Source of the DNA: Syntrophaceae bacterium
GTDB lineage: Bacteria; Desulfobacterota; Syntrophia; Syntrophales; Smithellaceae
Length of the DNA stretch: 64,000 nucleotides
NCBI GenBank assembly: GCA_018436925.1
Contig: JAHDKI010000002.1
Coordinates: 112,024 to 176,023 of the forward strand
Reading direction: 5' to 3'
Part shown: positions 26,895 to 35,796 of the stretch, in pieces
Position numbering within the stretch: the first letter of the stretch is position 1
Layout: the number at the start of each line of letters is the position of its first letter
Translations under genes and position numbers: made by a program
The notes under the pieces: generated by a model
The model's input: the letters and a program-made list of their open reading frames with translations, nothing else
Databases searched by the model: none
What the model was told of the DNA's origin: nothing

Positions 26895-26944
26895 TTTCAA
26901 CAGTTCTCCTTACTGTGGTTCAGGGATCGATTTTTTGTGGCGCG

Positions 26945-26973
26945 AGTATAGAAGCAGATGTTTCGTCTGTCAA
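26945..26973 (-). promoter_or_regulatory. Strong sigma-70 promoter of the purO-AICAR transformylase operon
   Basis: Leftward TTGACA at 26968-26973, a 17-base spacer and TATACT at 26945-26950. This is near consensus. The predicted transcript start is about 40 bases before the purO start. No PurR-like operator or riboswitch was recognised. Confidence 0.75.
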
Positions 26974-26982
26974 CCGGATTTG

Positions 26983-27003
26983 AAAAAAGCGGCGCTTTTT
27001 ATC
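26983..27003 (-). terminator. Intrinsic terminator after the DUF2804 gene
   Basis: On the minus strand AAAAAGC-GCC-GCTTTTT forms a 7-bp stem ending in a T run, about 75 bases beyond the DUF2804 stop and just before the purO promoter. The short AT-rich stem lowers certainty. Confidence 0.5.
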
Positions 27004-27075
27004 GGCCCGGCAGTCTGCGCAAACGGGTTGCGGCCGAAGGCGGGCAAGAGGGAAGGCTATCGCGCGGTTTGGCGG

Positions 27076-28143
27076 TTAATAGCGCGTCACATGGTGCTCG
27101 GCCAGACCAAAGACATCTTTAATCGGATGGACGACGCCCGAGGGATCTGTATATCGGCCGTTGAAAAGTCCCAACGGTTGGTGAAAATCGGATTTGATCA
27201 ACCCCGCGATGTTGACTTTTTGCGCGCGCTCGCCTGCCGGTTCAAAGGTCAGATCCAGACGGCCGTCGGTGGTTTTCATTTTCCACGGATCCCGGTAGTC
27301 TCCGAATTCAAAGCGCGCGCCCTTTAAATAATGGATTTTCCCGTCGATCCAGAAACAGTTTTCGTTGTTGTCGGCGTCGTCCTCCATAATCGTCTGGCAG
27401 ACATTGAAGCCGAGGATCTTGCCCTGGTCCGTCCGGCCTGCGCCGGTCGCCCATTTCCAGAAACTGAAATACGGATAGTAGGTTTTTTGTTCATCAATGA
27501 GCGCAATGGCCGTTTGCGGATCCAAGACGATCCGCCGGGCGCCCAGATCAACGGTTCCCGAGGCGGGAACCGCCGCCTTGTGCGTGTAGAGAGGCCGGTG
27601 AGGCGAAATTTTCGACACCTGAACCAGCGGCTCAACCCGGTTTAAATCTTCATGAATGACCAGATCGGCGGCAATGTCCGGCTTTTGCGCGTCTCCCCGA
27701 ATGCCGATACGGATGCGATGAAACCCTTTATCGAGAGCATTGACAATGCCGATGCTGTATCCCGCTGCGGAAAACTCCACCGCGCCTTCGTAGGTCTGCT
27801 CAGGCAGAATCGTCTTGCGTCCCATCTTCTGCAATTCGTATTCAAACATTTGACGGGTCTGGCGGTCAAAAACATAAAAAAAGGAAACTCCCATGAACTT
27901 GGCGTCAAAGATCACAAGACCGAAATAGTGCGAGGGCGTGATAATGCCGAAGTGCTGCCATTCCTTAAGACGGAAGACTTTCCAGCAGGAAGGCACGTAA
28001 AAGGAGTACAATTTCGCATCGAGAATATTGGCGCGCCGAAAGGGCTCGTCGAAGGTTCCGAAGGCAATAGTCCCATCGGAGGCCGCCAAAGCCTCGGGGG
28101 TTGCCCGCCTGCGTCTTTCTTCAGAATGTCCGGTCTTTTGCAT
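27076..28143 (-). CDS. DUF2804 family protein
   Basis: A 355-residue protein of the DUF2804 family. Typical stretches are LKEWQHFGIITPSHYFGLVI near residue 60, GKILGFNVCQTIMEDDADNN near residue 235 and the ENCFWIDGKIHYL segment after it. No signal peptide. The fold is predicted to be related to lipocalin-like or hydroxyneurosporene synthase proteins, but activity is not known. GGGAGG lies before the ATG. It has its own transcript bounded by a terminator on the left. Confidence 0.8.
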   Translation of the reverse strand: MQKTGHSEERRRRATPEALAASDGTIAFGTFDEPFRRANILDAKLYSFYVPSCWKVFRLKEWQHFGIITPSHYFGLVIFDAKFMGVSFFYVFDRQTRQMFEYELQKMGRKTILPEQTYEGAVEFSAAGYSIGIVNALDKGFHRIRIGIRGDAQKPDIAADLVIHEDLNRVEPLVQVSKISPHRPLYTHKAAVPASGTVDLGARRIVLDPQTAIALIDEQKTYYPYFSFWKWATGAGRTDQGKILGFNVCQTIMEDDADNNENCFWIDGKIHYLKGARFEFGDYRDPWKMKTTDGRLDLTFEPAGERAQKVNIAGLIKSDFHQPLGLFNGRYTDPSGVVHPIKDVFGLAEHHVTRY

Positions 28144-28303
28144 CGGAGACCCTCCCGGAAGGAAAAACGTCTTTCGCCGTCTCGTCAGGCTCTCATCGGC
28201 CCTTTGACCTCCGGCCGCATGAGACCGGCTGCAAGACAGGAATCAACCTTTATCGGAAACCCCGTCCGGTGGTGGATCGATCAGAATATCTGTTTTTGCG
28301 TCA

Positions 28304-28840
28304 CTATGCCGTTACTTTCGGCAGATCCGGGAAATTCGCATCCAGCGCCGCGTTCCATTTATCGACGAAGGATTTACAGCGGTCCATCAACTCGGCGATG
28401 TCCCCTTCAATGGAAATGGACCGGATTTTATCTCCCTGGACGATGCTGTTGACGACGTCCTGGTCGATATCGCTGATCACTTCGCCGAAGACGGTGTGTT
28501 TGCCGTCAAGCCAGGGCGTAGGCACATGGGTGATGAAAAACTGGCTGCCGTTGGTCGAAGGGCCGGCGTTGGCCATCGACAAAACGCCCGGCTTGTCATG
28601 CCGGAGCTCGTCGACGAACTCATCTCCGAAACGGTATCCGGGGCCGCCGCGGCCGTCTCCGTAAGGGCAGCCGCCCTGAATCATGAACTCGGGAATCACC
28701 CGGTGAAATTTCAAATTGTTGTAGTAGCCGCGCCGGGCCAGATTCACAAAGTTGCCCACCGTCACGGGCGTCTGATCGGCAAACAGTTTCAGGCGGATGG
28801 TTCCCTTGTCGGTTTCGATGACAGCAACTAATTTTTTCAT
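28304..28840 (-). CDS. ppiB: Cyclophilin-type peptidyl-prolyl isomerase
   Basis: A 178-residue cytoplasmic cyclophilin that speeds proline isomerisation in protein folding. The active-site stretch [19 protein letters not shown] carries the catalytic Arg and Phe, and [20 protein letters not shown] and FGEV complete the pocket. No signal sequence, so PpiB rather than PpiA. The C-terminus is about 20 residues longer than E. coli PpiB ([20 protein letters not shown]). AAGGAG precedes the ATG. It faces away from purE. Confidence 0.92.
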   Translation of the reverse strand: MKKLVAVIETDKGTIRLKLFADQTPVTVGNFVNLARRGYYNNLKFHRVIPEFMIQGGCPYGDGRGGPGYRFGDEFVDELRHDKPGVLSMANAGPSTNGSQFFITHVPTPWLDGKHTVFGEVISDIDQDVVNSIVQGDKIRSISIEGDIAELMDRCKSFVDKWNAALDANFPDLPKVTA

Positions 28841-29015
28841 GGCGGTCTCCTTTTTGGATGTGGGAAAACCCTAAAGACAATCGGCTGATCTGTCAAGACA
28901 AAAACCGTCTTGCAAAGTCCATCCCGATACGTTAAGGGACGGAAAAATTTCAGGCGCAAATCGGGCAAGGAACACCCCCGGCGCGCCCTTTAGGAAAAAA
29001 TGTAAAGGAGCGGCC

Positions 29016-29537
29016 ATGAAAGGCAAAAACCCCAAAAAGACTATTCTGGTAAGCGTGGTGATGGGAAGCGACTCCGATTTGCCCGTGATGGGCGAAGCGG
29101 CTAAAGTGCTCGATGATTTCGGCGTGGGGGTCGAACTGATTTTGACCTCGGCGCACCGCGCGCCGGCGCGGACGGCGGCCTTCGCCGCCGGAGCAAAAGG
29201 CCGCGGCGTCAAGGTGATCATTGCCGGCGCCGGGGCGGCCGCGCACCTGGCGGGCGTCATCGCCTCGCATACGCCGCTGCCGGTGATCGGCGTTCCTATT
29301 GACGCCACGTCCCTTCGGGGGCTCGATGCGCTTCTGGCCACCGTGCAGATGCCGGGCGGCATCCCCGTGGCTACGATGGCAATCGGCAAGGCGGGCGCGA
29401 AAAACGCGGCGCTGTTTGCCGTTCGCCTGCTGTCGCTCGCCGATGCCCGGCTTGCCCGAAAGCTCGACGCCTACATTGCGCAAATGGCCCGCGAGGTGGA
29501 AAAAAAGCAGGAAAAACTGGTATGGCCCGCATCCTGA
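29016..29537 (+). CDS. purE: N5-carboxyaminoimidazole ribonucleotide mutase
   Basis: Moves the carboxyl group of N5-CAIR to make CAIR in purine synthesis. The 173-residue protein shows VVMGSDSDLPVMGEAAKVLD, the SAHRAPAR motif and GAGAAAHLAGVIAS, all of class I PurE. purK was not seen nearby. AAAGGAG lies before the ATG. Its 3' end overlaps tsaC by 16 bases, so the two are co-expressed. Confidence 0.93.
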   Translation: MKGKNPKKTILVSVVMGSDSDLPVMGEAAKVLDDFGVGVELILTSAHRAPARTAAFAAGAKGRGVKVIIAGAGAAAHLAGVIASHTPLPVIGVPIDATSLRGLDALLATVQMPGGIPVATMAIGKAGAKNAALFAVRLLSLADARLARKLDAYIAQMAREVEKKQEKLVWPAS

Positions 29538-30190
29538 AGCCGGGACCGGACGGCTTGTCCGACCCTGTTGTGGACGCCGCCGCGTCGATCCTTCTGGACG
29601 GCGGCGCCGTCGCCTATCCCACCGAAACCTTTTACGGCCTGGGTGTCAATGCTGAAAATGAGGCGGCCGTCTCCAAAATCTTCGATATCAAAGGACGGGA
29701 TTTCAATCATCCCGTCTCCGTCATCATCGGCGCCGCATCACAACTTGACGCCCTGGTTGACCATGTGCCGCCCTCTGCGCGAAGGCTCATCGCCGTTTTC
29801 TGGCCCGGCCCTTTGACCGTCGTTTTCCAGGCGGCGCCGGACGTTTCCAAACAGCTTACCGCCGGAACCGGAACAATCGGCGTCCGTCTGGCCGGTTCCG
29901 TTTTTGCCCGCAGGCTCGCCCTGAAAGCGGGCGTTGCCGTCACCGCCACCAGCGCCAACCGCTCCGGCGCTCCGGCCTGCACAACGGCACAGGCGGTGAT
30001 GGATCAGATCGGCGATCGGATTGACGCCGTCGTCGATGTGGCGGAAGAAGGCACGCCCGTCGGATCCACCATTGTGGACGTCACAGGCCGGATCCCGGTG
30101 ATTTTGCGTCCGGGCGTCATCACCGGGGAGGAGATCCGGCGCAAAACGGGGCTTGATGTTCTGTCCGGAAAATCAGAAAAAATGAGTTGA
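29522..30190 (+). CDS. tsaC: Threonylcarbamoyl-AMP synthase (Sua5/YrdC family)
   Basis: Makes threonylcarbamoyl-AMP from threonine, bicarbonate and ATP for the t6A37 modification of ANN-decoding tRNAs. The 222-residue protein has the YrdC features GGAVAYPTETFYGLGVNAEN, KGRDFNHPVSVII, WPGPLTVVF, GVRLAG and TSANRSGAP. The C-terminal Sua5 extension is absent, apart from a short tail. It overlaps purE, so translation is likely coupled. Confidence 0.93.
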   Translation: MARILKPGPDGLSDPVVDAAASILLDGGAVAYPTETFYGLGVNAENEAAVSKIFDIKGRDFNHPVSVIIGAASQLDALVDHVPPSARRLIAVFWPGPLTVVFQAAPDVSKQLTAGTGTIGVRLAGSVFARRLALKAGVAVTATSANRSGAPACTTAQAVMDQIGDRIDAVVDVAEEGTPVGSTIVDVTGRIPVILRPGVITGEEIRRKTGLDVLSGKSEKMS

Positions 30191-30242
30191 TGGTCCTGCC
30201 GCGGGTGCATTTTGCCGGCACGGACCATCCGGAACATTTTTT
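30190..30242 (+). terminator. Probable terminator after tsaC
   Basis: ATGGTCCTGCCG pairs with CGGCACGGACCAT (one bulge), starting at the tsaC stop, with TTTTTT seven bases beyond the stem. The spacing is longer than ideal. The stretch 30243-30426 holds no gene. Confidence 0.5.
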
Positions 30243-30426
30243 CTTTTCATTTTCTCCGGATTGAAGTAGGATTCCGCGTCCGCATCAAGAAACAGGACAC
30301 GCCGCCGCCCCGGGGCTTGCGCATTTTCACGGAACATCGCGGGCGCGCATCCGGAAATGACGCAGACGGGCGCATTCGGAGGCACAACCAAATAACTCTT
30401 GCCACGAGCAAAAACGGGAGAAGACC

Positions 30427-30702
30427 ATGCCGGATTACTGGGTAAAAATCAGTGAAACCATAGAAGACGACTTGCACCGCCACCATTATCTCATTACGGC
30501 GCCAAACGAAGCGGAAGCCAAAAAATCGGCCATGATGTTCATGGAACGGTTTGTGGACGATGATGACAACCCTGAAACCATCGAAGACGGGTTCACCTTC
30601 TGCAACAACGGCGTGGTGGTCCGGCTCGAATCGATCAAACCCACGACCAAAGAAAAATTCAAGGAATTCCTGCTGAAACTTCACACCATCGATATGTCCT
30701 GA
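30427..30702 (+). CDS. Small conserved-looking hypothetical protein
   Basis: A 91-residue acidic soluble protein (PDYWVKISETIEDDLHRHHY, then ITAPNEAEAKKSAMMFMER and a run of Asp residues). GGGAG lies before the ATG, and codon use resembles the neighbouring genes. It may be a small alpha/beta domain, as the alternation of strand and helix suggests. It stands between tsaC and mltA on the same strand. I do not recognise the family. Confidence 0.6.
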   Translation: MPDYWVKISETIEDDLHRHHYLITAPNEAEAKKSAMMFMERFVDDDDNPETIEDGFTFCNNGVVVRLESIKPTTKEKFKEFLLKLHTIDMS

Positions 30703-30818
30703 CCGAAAGATTTCTGCTCGCGTGCGGAGAAAGGCTGCCGGGTTCTATTTCCCCCTGGCCTTTCCGCGCGGATGGCCGATGCCGGGACATCGTCGATGCT
30801 TTGATCTAGGGTGCCGCC

Positions 30819-31994
30819 ATGAAAAATCTCCGACTTGTCTTTTGCCTGATTCTGGCCGCGATCTGTCTGGCCGCGCCGGGATGCCAGAAACGCAGCGCCG
30901 TGATTCTCGACGCGCAGGTTTTCGAAAAAAATTATTCGCGCCCGCTGCCGGAAGGCCAACTGGCGCTTCGCAAAATCACCGATCCCGCGCAGATCCCCGA
31001 TTACACAAAAGCCTTTTCCGATCTCGACGGCCTGGCGCAGGCCATTGAACGCAGCCTCAACTATCTGTCCAAGCCCTCGAGCAAAAACTACTACCCTTAC
31101 GGCGACATCACGCACGAGCATGCCGTCAAAACCCTGGAGGAGCTCAAAAAACTGGTCGTCTCGGGACGATCTCCCGAAGAGATGAACCGGATCGTGCGCG
31201 AGCGCTTTGACACCTACATTTCGGTAGGCTGCGATGATCAGGGCACCGTTTTGTATACCGGCTACTACACTCCGATTTTCGACGGCTCGCCCCGGCGCAC
31301 GGACCGTTTCCGCTATCCCCTGCACACCACCCCCGTCGATCTGGTCAAAGGTCCCGAGGGAACCATTCTGGGGCAAAAGCAGCCCGACGGCTCCACCCGG
31401 AAATATCCCGACCGGACTGAAATCCATCAATCCGGCAGGCTTGCCGGGCTGGAAATCGTCTGGCTTGCCGATCCGTTTGAGGTTTATATTGTGCATGTGC
31501 AGGGTTCCGCCAAGATCCGCATGCCCGACGGAGGCATCCGGACATTCGGCTATGACGCGCACAACGGTTGGGATTACGAAAGCATTGTTCACAAAATGAT
31601 CGCCGACGGAAAACTCGCGGATAAAAACATCAGCCTCAAGGCGATGATGGATTATTTCAGGGCGCATCCGGATGAAGTGGACCGGTACGTCAATCAAAAT
31701 CCCCGCTTTGTTTTTTTCAAACACGAACCGGGCGACCCCCGCGGATCCCTCAACGAACCGGTCACCGCCTTCCGCTCTATCGCAACGGATAAAAGCGTTT
31801 ATCCCCGGGCGATGCTCGCCTATGCCGAGGTGGAGCTGAAAAGACCCGTCGGGTTTGTCCTCGACCAGGACACAGGCGGCGCCATTCGCGCCGCGGGCCG
31901 CTGTGATGTGTATATGGGCGTCGGAGAGGAGGCCGGCAAACTGGCCGGCGTCACCTATCGGGAAGGACGTCTGTATTACCTGTTTTTGAAGTAG
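30819..31994 (+). CDS. mltA: Membrane-bound lytic murein transglycosylase A
   Basis: An outer-membrane lipoprotein that cuts the MurNAc-GlcNAc bond of peptidoglycan, forming 1,6-anhydro ends. It starts with a lipoprotein signal (LVFCLILAAICLAAPGC), giving a lipidated Cys at about residue 23. The MltA domain follows (TGYYTPIFDGSP, VDLVKGPEGT, VHVQGSAKIRMPDG). The C-terminal 3D domain has the catalytic Asp in VLDQDTGGAIRAAGRCDVYM. Length 391 fits the family. A terminator follows. Confidence 0.92.
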   Translation: MKNLRLVFCLILAAICLAAPGCQKRSAVILDAQVFEKNYSRPLPEGQLALRKITDPAQIPDYTKAFSDLDGLAQAIERSLNYLSKPSSKNYYPYGDITHEHAVKTLEELKKLVVSGRSPEEMNRIVRERFDTYISVGCDDQGTVLYTGYYTPIFDGSPRRTDRFRYPLHTTPVDLVKGPEGTILGQKQPDGSTRKYPDRTEIHQSGRLAGLEIVWLADPFEVYIVHVQGSAKIRMPDGGIRTFGYDAHNGWDYESIVHKMIADGKLADKNISLKAMMDYFRAHPDEVDRYVNQNPRFVFFKHEPGDPRGSLNEPVTAFRSIATDKSVYPRAMLAYAEVELKRPVGFVLDQDTGGAIRAAGRCDVYMGVGEEAGKLAGVTYREGRLYYLFLK

Positions 31995-32022
31995 TCAGCC
32001 GGGCGCACCGTTTTCGGACCGC

Positions 32023-32053
32023 GCCCCGTCCGCTTGTCCGTTCGGGCTTTTTT
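32023..32053 (+). terminator. Intrinsic terminator after mltA
   Basis: GCCC at 32023-32026 pairs with GGGC at 32044-32047 around a loop of 17 bases, followed by a run of seven T residues. It lies between the convergent mltA and ExeA-like genes. Confidence 0.55.
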
Positions 32054-32086
32054 TCTCTATCCGGAATCCGGGACACACTCCCTTGG

Positions 32087-33730
32087 CTATTCTGTGCGTC
32101 GGTCGACCAAAAGCGGCGGCGCGCTCCCCGCTGCGCCGCTGATAAAGGCGATCGTCAACGGACCGGCGATACCGTCGGGTTCCAGGCCCGCCGACAGCTG
32201 AAATTCCTTGACGGCGTCAACGAGGCGTCCGCCATAGTAAGCATTTCTCTGCGCAACAACCGGCCGTTTCTGGGCAATCGCCAGGTGACGGTTCAGCCAG
32301 ACCACCATGTCGCCGCGATCTCCCGGCTTGATGTCTTGGTCAAAGGCCGACGGAGGACGCCATAAAAATGCGTAGTCTCCCGTCCAATCCAAAGCAAGGT
32401 CCTGCAGGGCGATCATCTTGATCGTGTCGCCCAGCGCGATTTCAGCGCGCTCGCCCACAATGGACGTCAGCGCCACATAATAGGCCTGATTCGTCTTACC
32501 ATCCCGCATCGTCAGCACCGCGGGCCGATTGAGAAGACGAATGTTTTCCAAAGAGCCGCGTCCGGCAAGCCGGCGCAGACCCTTGCGGGCCGCCTGCGCC
32601 TCCATCGTTTCGGGATCCGGGGGATCCAGGCGAAGATCCCACGCCCGGAACAGAGCCTGCCAGGCTCTGACCAGGGACGCCTCTCCCTGCCGGGCGAAAG
32701 CGCGGGGGGTGCTGATCTCATCTGAATCTTCAGTCGGCTGCAGATTGGTCAACGTAATGGTCCGGGCGACGGGCACGGAAGGCTCATGCCGTTTTGTAAT
32801 CCGGGTTGCCTCGGGACGCATGGCAAAAAAAACGGCGAAGGCAAGCGCCACTGCGACAACAGCCGCCACGGTCGCGCCGACCCCCCAACGGGCTTTGACC
32901 TGCGCGGCCGGTTTGAAGACGGATCCCGTGACTTCGCGCGCGGCGGCTTTCAATGACTTTTCATCCACCTTTTGCCTTTTCTTGACAAAGGCTCCGGCCA
33001 GGGCGCGGTCGCAAATCAGATTGATCAGGCGGGGAATCCCTCCGCTTTCCCGATGCAGCCGCTTGAGAGCCGCCGGAGAAAAAATCGGCCCGCCCGCCCA
33101 GCCCGCTACCGCCAGACGATGCGCCACGTAAGGCCCGACGTCCTTTTTTGAGAGCGGCCCGAGATGATACCGCGACGTAATCCGCTGAGAAAACTGCCGA
33201 TGCCGGGATTGGGCCAAAATCGTTAAGAGCTCCGGCTGCCCCAGCAGAATAATCTGCAGCAGCTTGCGCTCGTTGGTCTCCAGATTGGTCAGAAGCCGGA
33301 TTTGCTCCAGAACGTCGTCGCGCAGGTTCTGCCCCTCTTCGATAATCAGGATGGCGCGACGGCCCTTTTTGTGCATGTCGAACAGGTAATCGTTAATCGC
33401 CGCGACAAAGACTTTCACACTTTGATTTCCGGCGGGGTATCCGATGCCGAATTCATCGCAGATGCTGGCCAGCAATTCCTGAACGTCAAGGTTGGGATTG
33501 AGCAGAAAGGCGATTTCCGTGCCGGGCGCAATCTGATCAATCAGACAGCGGCACAAAAGCGTCTTGCCGGTGCCGACTTCGCCGGTGAGCAAAACGAATC
33601 CGCTGTCGGAATCGACGCCGTAGAGCAGATGCGACAACGCCTCGCGATGCCCTTGGCTCAGATAGAAGTAGCGGGGATCGGGCGCAATGGTAAAGGGATT
33701 ATCGTTCAGTCCGAAAAACTCTAGATACAT
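32087..33730 (-). CDS. ExeA/GspA-like AAA ATPase with C-terminal peptidoglycan-binding domain
   Basis: A 547-residue protein of the ExeA/GspA type, which uses ATP and peptidoglycan binding to help place secretion or envelope complexes in the wall. The N-terminus YLEFFGLNDNPFTIAPDPRY is the classic ExeA start. Walker A is GEVGTGKTLLC near residue 45 and Walker B is RAILIIEEGQNL. One membrane segment lies near residue 290 (VAAVVAVALAFAVFFAM). The C-terminal domain (GGRLVDAVKEFQLSAGLEPD) is PG_binding_1. GspB/ExeB or other secretion genes are not adjacent. ATG 33730 is the family-like start. Confidence 0.88.
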   Translation of the reverse strand: MYLEFFGLNDNPFTIAPDPRYFYLSQGHREALSHLLYGVDSDSGFVLLTGEVGTGKTLLCRCLIDQIAPGTEIAFLLNPNLDVQELLASICDEFGIGYPAGNQSVKVFVAAINDYLFDMHKKGRRAILIIEEGQNLRDDVLEQIRLLTNLETNERKLLQIILLGQPELLTILAQSRHRQFSQRITSRYHLGPLSKKDVGPYVAHRLAVAGWAGGPIFSPAALKRLHRESGGIPRLINLICDRALAGAFVKKRQKVDEKSLKAAAREVTGSVFKPAAQVKARWGVGATVAAVVAVALAFAVFFAMRPEATRITKRHEPSVPVARTITLTNLQPTEDSDEISTPRAFARQGEASLVRAWQALFRAWDLRLDPPDPETMEAQAARKGLRRLAGRGSLENIRLLNRPAVLTMRDGKTNQAYYVALTSIVGERAEIALGDTIKMIALQDLALDWTGDYAFLWRPPSAFDQDIKPGDRGDMVVWLNRHLAIAQKRPVVAQRNAYYGGRLVDAVKEFQLSAGLEPDGIAGPLTIAFISGAAGSAPPLLVDRRTE

Positions 33731-33867
33731 GCGTCGCCATGAATGCAAAACGGCGGGCGCGCCGTCCCGGCGGAATCGGGGCGCCCGAAATTATTATGCG
33801 CGGATGTTATCAAGCCTCAAGGCCGAAATCAAGCGATATCCGCTAAAACCGCAGGCCGGAAGGGTCG

Positions 33868-34746
33868 CTACAGCCCCCGCAGAGACGGCGGACGCAGAGC
33901 GCCGATGTCCCGGTCGCGAAGCACACGATCGACCAGAGCGATCATCTTGGGCTTATCCTTCTGGAGTGTGCCGACGATGGGCAGATAGTTGGACACATGG
34001 GTTCCGACAAACTTCAGATGGTCCAGGGTGATCGCTTCAAAAATACGTTTCATTTCTTCGAGCGTTTCAAACGGATCCGGAAGGACGAAGCGGCCGTCCT
34101 GCACACGGCGGTAAAGCGTTGTCCCCGGCACGGGCGTCACGGTCAGCGCGGCCAGATACTGGGGCTGCATGGCATTGATGATGCGCGCCGTCTCCAGCGC
34201 GTGGCGCGCCGACCCCTCGCCGCGCCCCGCCAACCCCAGAAGCACCATGGCCGACAAATTGATATTCGCTTCGACCAAGTTCCGTCCCGCGTGCAGCATC
34301 TCATCGGCGCCGACGCCTTTGCCGACCGACCGCAGCAGCTCGTCATCGCCGGTTTCGACGCCGAGATAGGCTTTGGTCAGTCCGGCCGCCCGGAGCGCGA
34401 GCAGCTCATCCTTCGTTTTGGACAGAGTGCTTTGCGGACCGACATAACTACCCACATGGCGCAGCGACGGAAACGACGCGTATAAGGCTTCAAGAATCGC
34501 AAGCAGGGTTTCTGTCTCGATCGCGACGGCGTCGCCGTCGCATAAAAAGACTTTCTCCGCATCGCCGAAATGCGCGCGCGCCAGACGAATATCTTCGAGA
34601 ATTTCGTCGAGCGGGCGCACGCGGTAACGTTTATCCTTGTACATGCCGCAAAACGTGCAGGCATTATGGGAACAACCGACCGTGCACTGCAGCAGGTAAC
34701 TGTCTGCCTCGCTGAAAGGACGGAAAATATTGCCTTCATATCGCAT
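33868..34746 (-). CDS. Radical SAM protein, Elp3/HemN-like without B12 domain
   Basis: A 292-residue radical SAM protein beginning MRYEGNIFRPFSEADSYLLQ. The cysteine motif CTVGCSHNACTFCGM (C-x3-C-x4-C-x2-C) near residue 22 binds the 4Fe-4S cluster, with KAYLGVETGDDELL after it. This type occurs widely in anaerobes; no substrate is known. The start codon is close to the motif, as in its family. It is one of four radical SAM-type genes in the window and has no partner gene next to it. Confidence 0.82.
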   Translation of the reverse strand: MRYEGNIFRPFSEADSYLLQCTVGCSHNACTFCGMYKDKRYRVRPLDEILEDIRLARAHFGDAEKVFLCDGDAVAIETETLLAILEALYASFPSLRHVGSYVGPQSTLSKTKDELLALRAAGLTKAYLGVETGDDELLRSVGKGVGADEMLHAGRNLVEANINLSAMVLLGLAGRGEGSARHALETARIINAMQPQYLAALTVTPVPGTTLYRRVQDGRFVLPDPFETLEEMKRIFEAITLDHLKFVGTHVSNYLPIVGTLQKDKPKMIALVDRVLRDRDIGALRPPSLRGL

Positions 34747-34818
34747 GGGTCAAGTCCCGCCGGGAAGAACGTATCTGATGAAAAAATGATCTCAATGAAG
34801 ACACCCCGAATGCGCCGC

Positions 34819-35796
34819 TCACAGCAGGCGTTCCGCGCCGACGACCGTCACCGAAGTTTTGATGGAACCGGACGGCTCGCGCGTGAAGACGATCATAAAG
34901 GGAATCTGTCCTCCTGCGGGAATCCGCTCGTTGAGATTCCGGTTTCCTTCGGGCCGGGACAGCCGGCTGAGCATTTCATCTTCCGCAAGCGTCGTCAGCT
35001 CGTCGTCGGTAAGCAGATTGCCGGCATAGCTCTGACGTCGACCAAGCGCGACCGAATAGGCGTCGACAATCTCCGCTTCGATAAGAATCCTCGCCATCGG
35101 GAAATCCGCCGTGTTGACGGCCGTTCCCTCGACGATGCGGATGTTTCCCAGAGTATAACTGGTCACGATTCGCTGGCGGATATCCTGAAGCTTGACATAC
35201 CCGGTCACCGATTGTTCAGATCTCGCCGGGGACTGCGACAGGCCCGCAACCTGCCGGAAAAAAAGCATGTAGCGTTCGCCCCACTCGGGAAACACTACGA
35301 ACGCCAAAAAGACCGGAACGGCCACGATCACCAGCAAACTCCACAGCGCCGCAATCACTTTCCAGGTTCGTCCGGTTTTTTTCCCGGCCGGCTCCGGCTC
35401 GGGCTCGTCCGACGGACCGGTTTCGTCCTCCTGCGAGGCGAGGGCACCCTCGCCGGCTTCATTCAAGCGAATATCGCCGGCATCGACCGGCGCCTCCAAA
35501 ACGCCCCGGTCGGCCTCGCGCTCCGCGCCGTCGGCGAGAACATCCTTCATGAAGTGATCGACATCGTCATCGCGGCGCGCCTCCGGCGAAGGCCCTTTCG
35601 AACCGCGATCCGGGATCGTCTCGGGCGGGCGGCTCTGCGTCGGCTCCGCATCGGGCGGACGGACGTCGCTTTTGTGCAGGGTGGCCTGGAAAAACACATG
35701 GCCGCAGCGCCCGCACCGCAGCCAGACGCCTTCATCCTGAAGCTGCGCCTCGTTGAACCGGAACTTGGTCCGGCATTGCCTGCATTCGATAATCAT
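34819..35796 (-). CDS. MJ0042 zinc-finger plus DUF3426 membrane protein
   Basis: A 325-residue protein. The N-terminal ribbon IIECRQCRTKFRFNEAQL, then LRCGRCGHVFFQ, is the MJ0042 finger. A long acidic Pro/Glu-rich linker follows, then one membrane helix (VIAALWSLLVIVAVPVFLAF) near residue 145. The C-terminal DUF3426-like domain contains GTAVNTADFPMARILIEAEI. Such proteins are common in delta- and betaproteobacteria, with a possible envelope or regulatory role, function unproven. The start overlaps the hpt stop by 4 bases. Confidence 0.83.
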   Translation of the reverse strand: MIIECRQCRTKFRFNEAQLQDEGVWLRCGRCGHVFFQATLHKSDVRPPDAEPTQSRPPETIPDRGSKGPSPEARRDDDVDHFMKDVLADGAEREADRGVLEAPVDAGDIRLNEAGEGALASQEDETGPSDEPEPEPAGKKTGRTWKVIAALWSLLVIVAVPVFLAFVVFPEWGERYMLFFRQVAGLSQSPARSEQSVTGYVKLQDIRQRIVTSYTLGNIRIVEGTAVNTADFPMARILIEAEIVDAYSVALGRRQSYAGNLLTDDELTTLAEDEMLSRLSRPEGNRNLNERIPAGGQIPFMIVFTREPSGSIKTSVTVVGAERLL

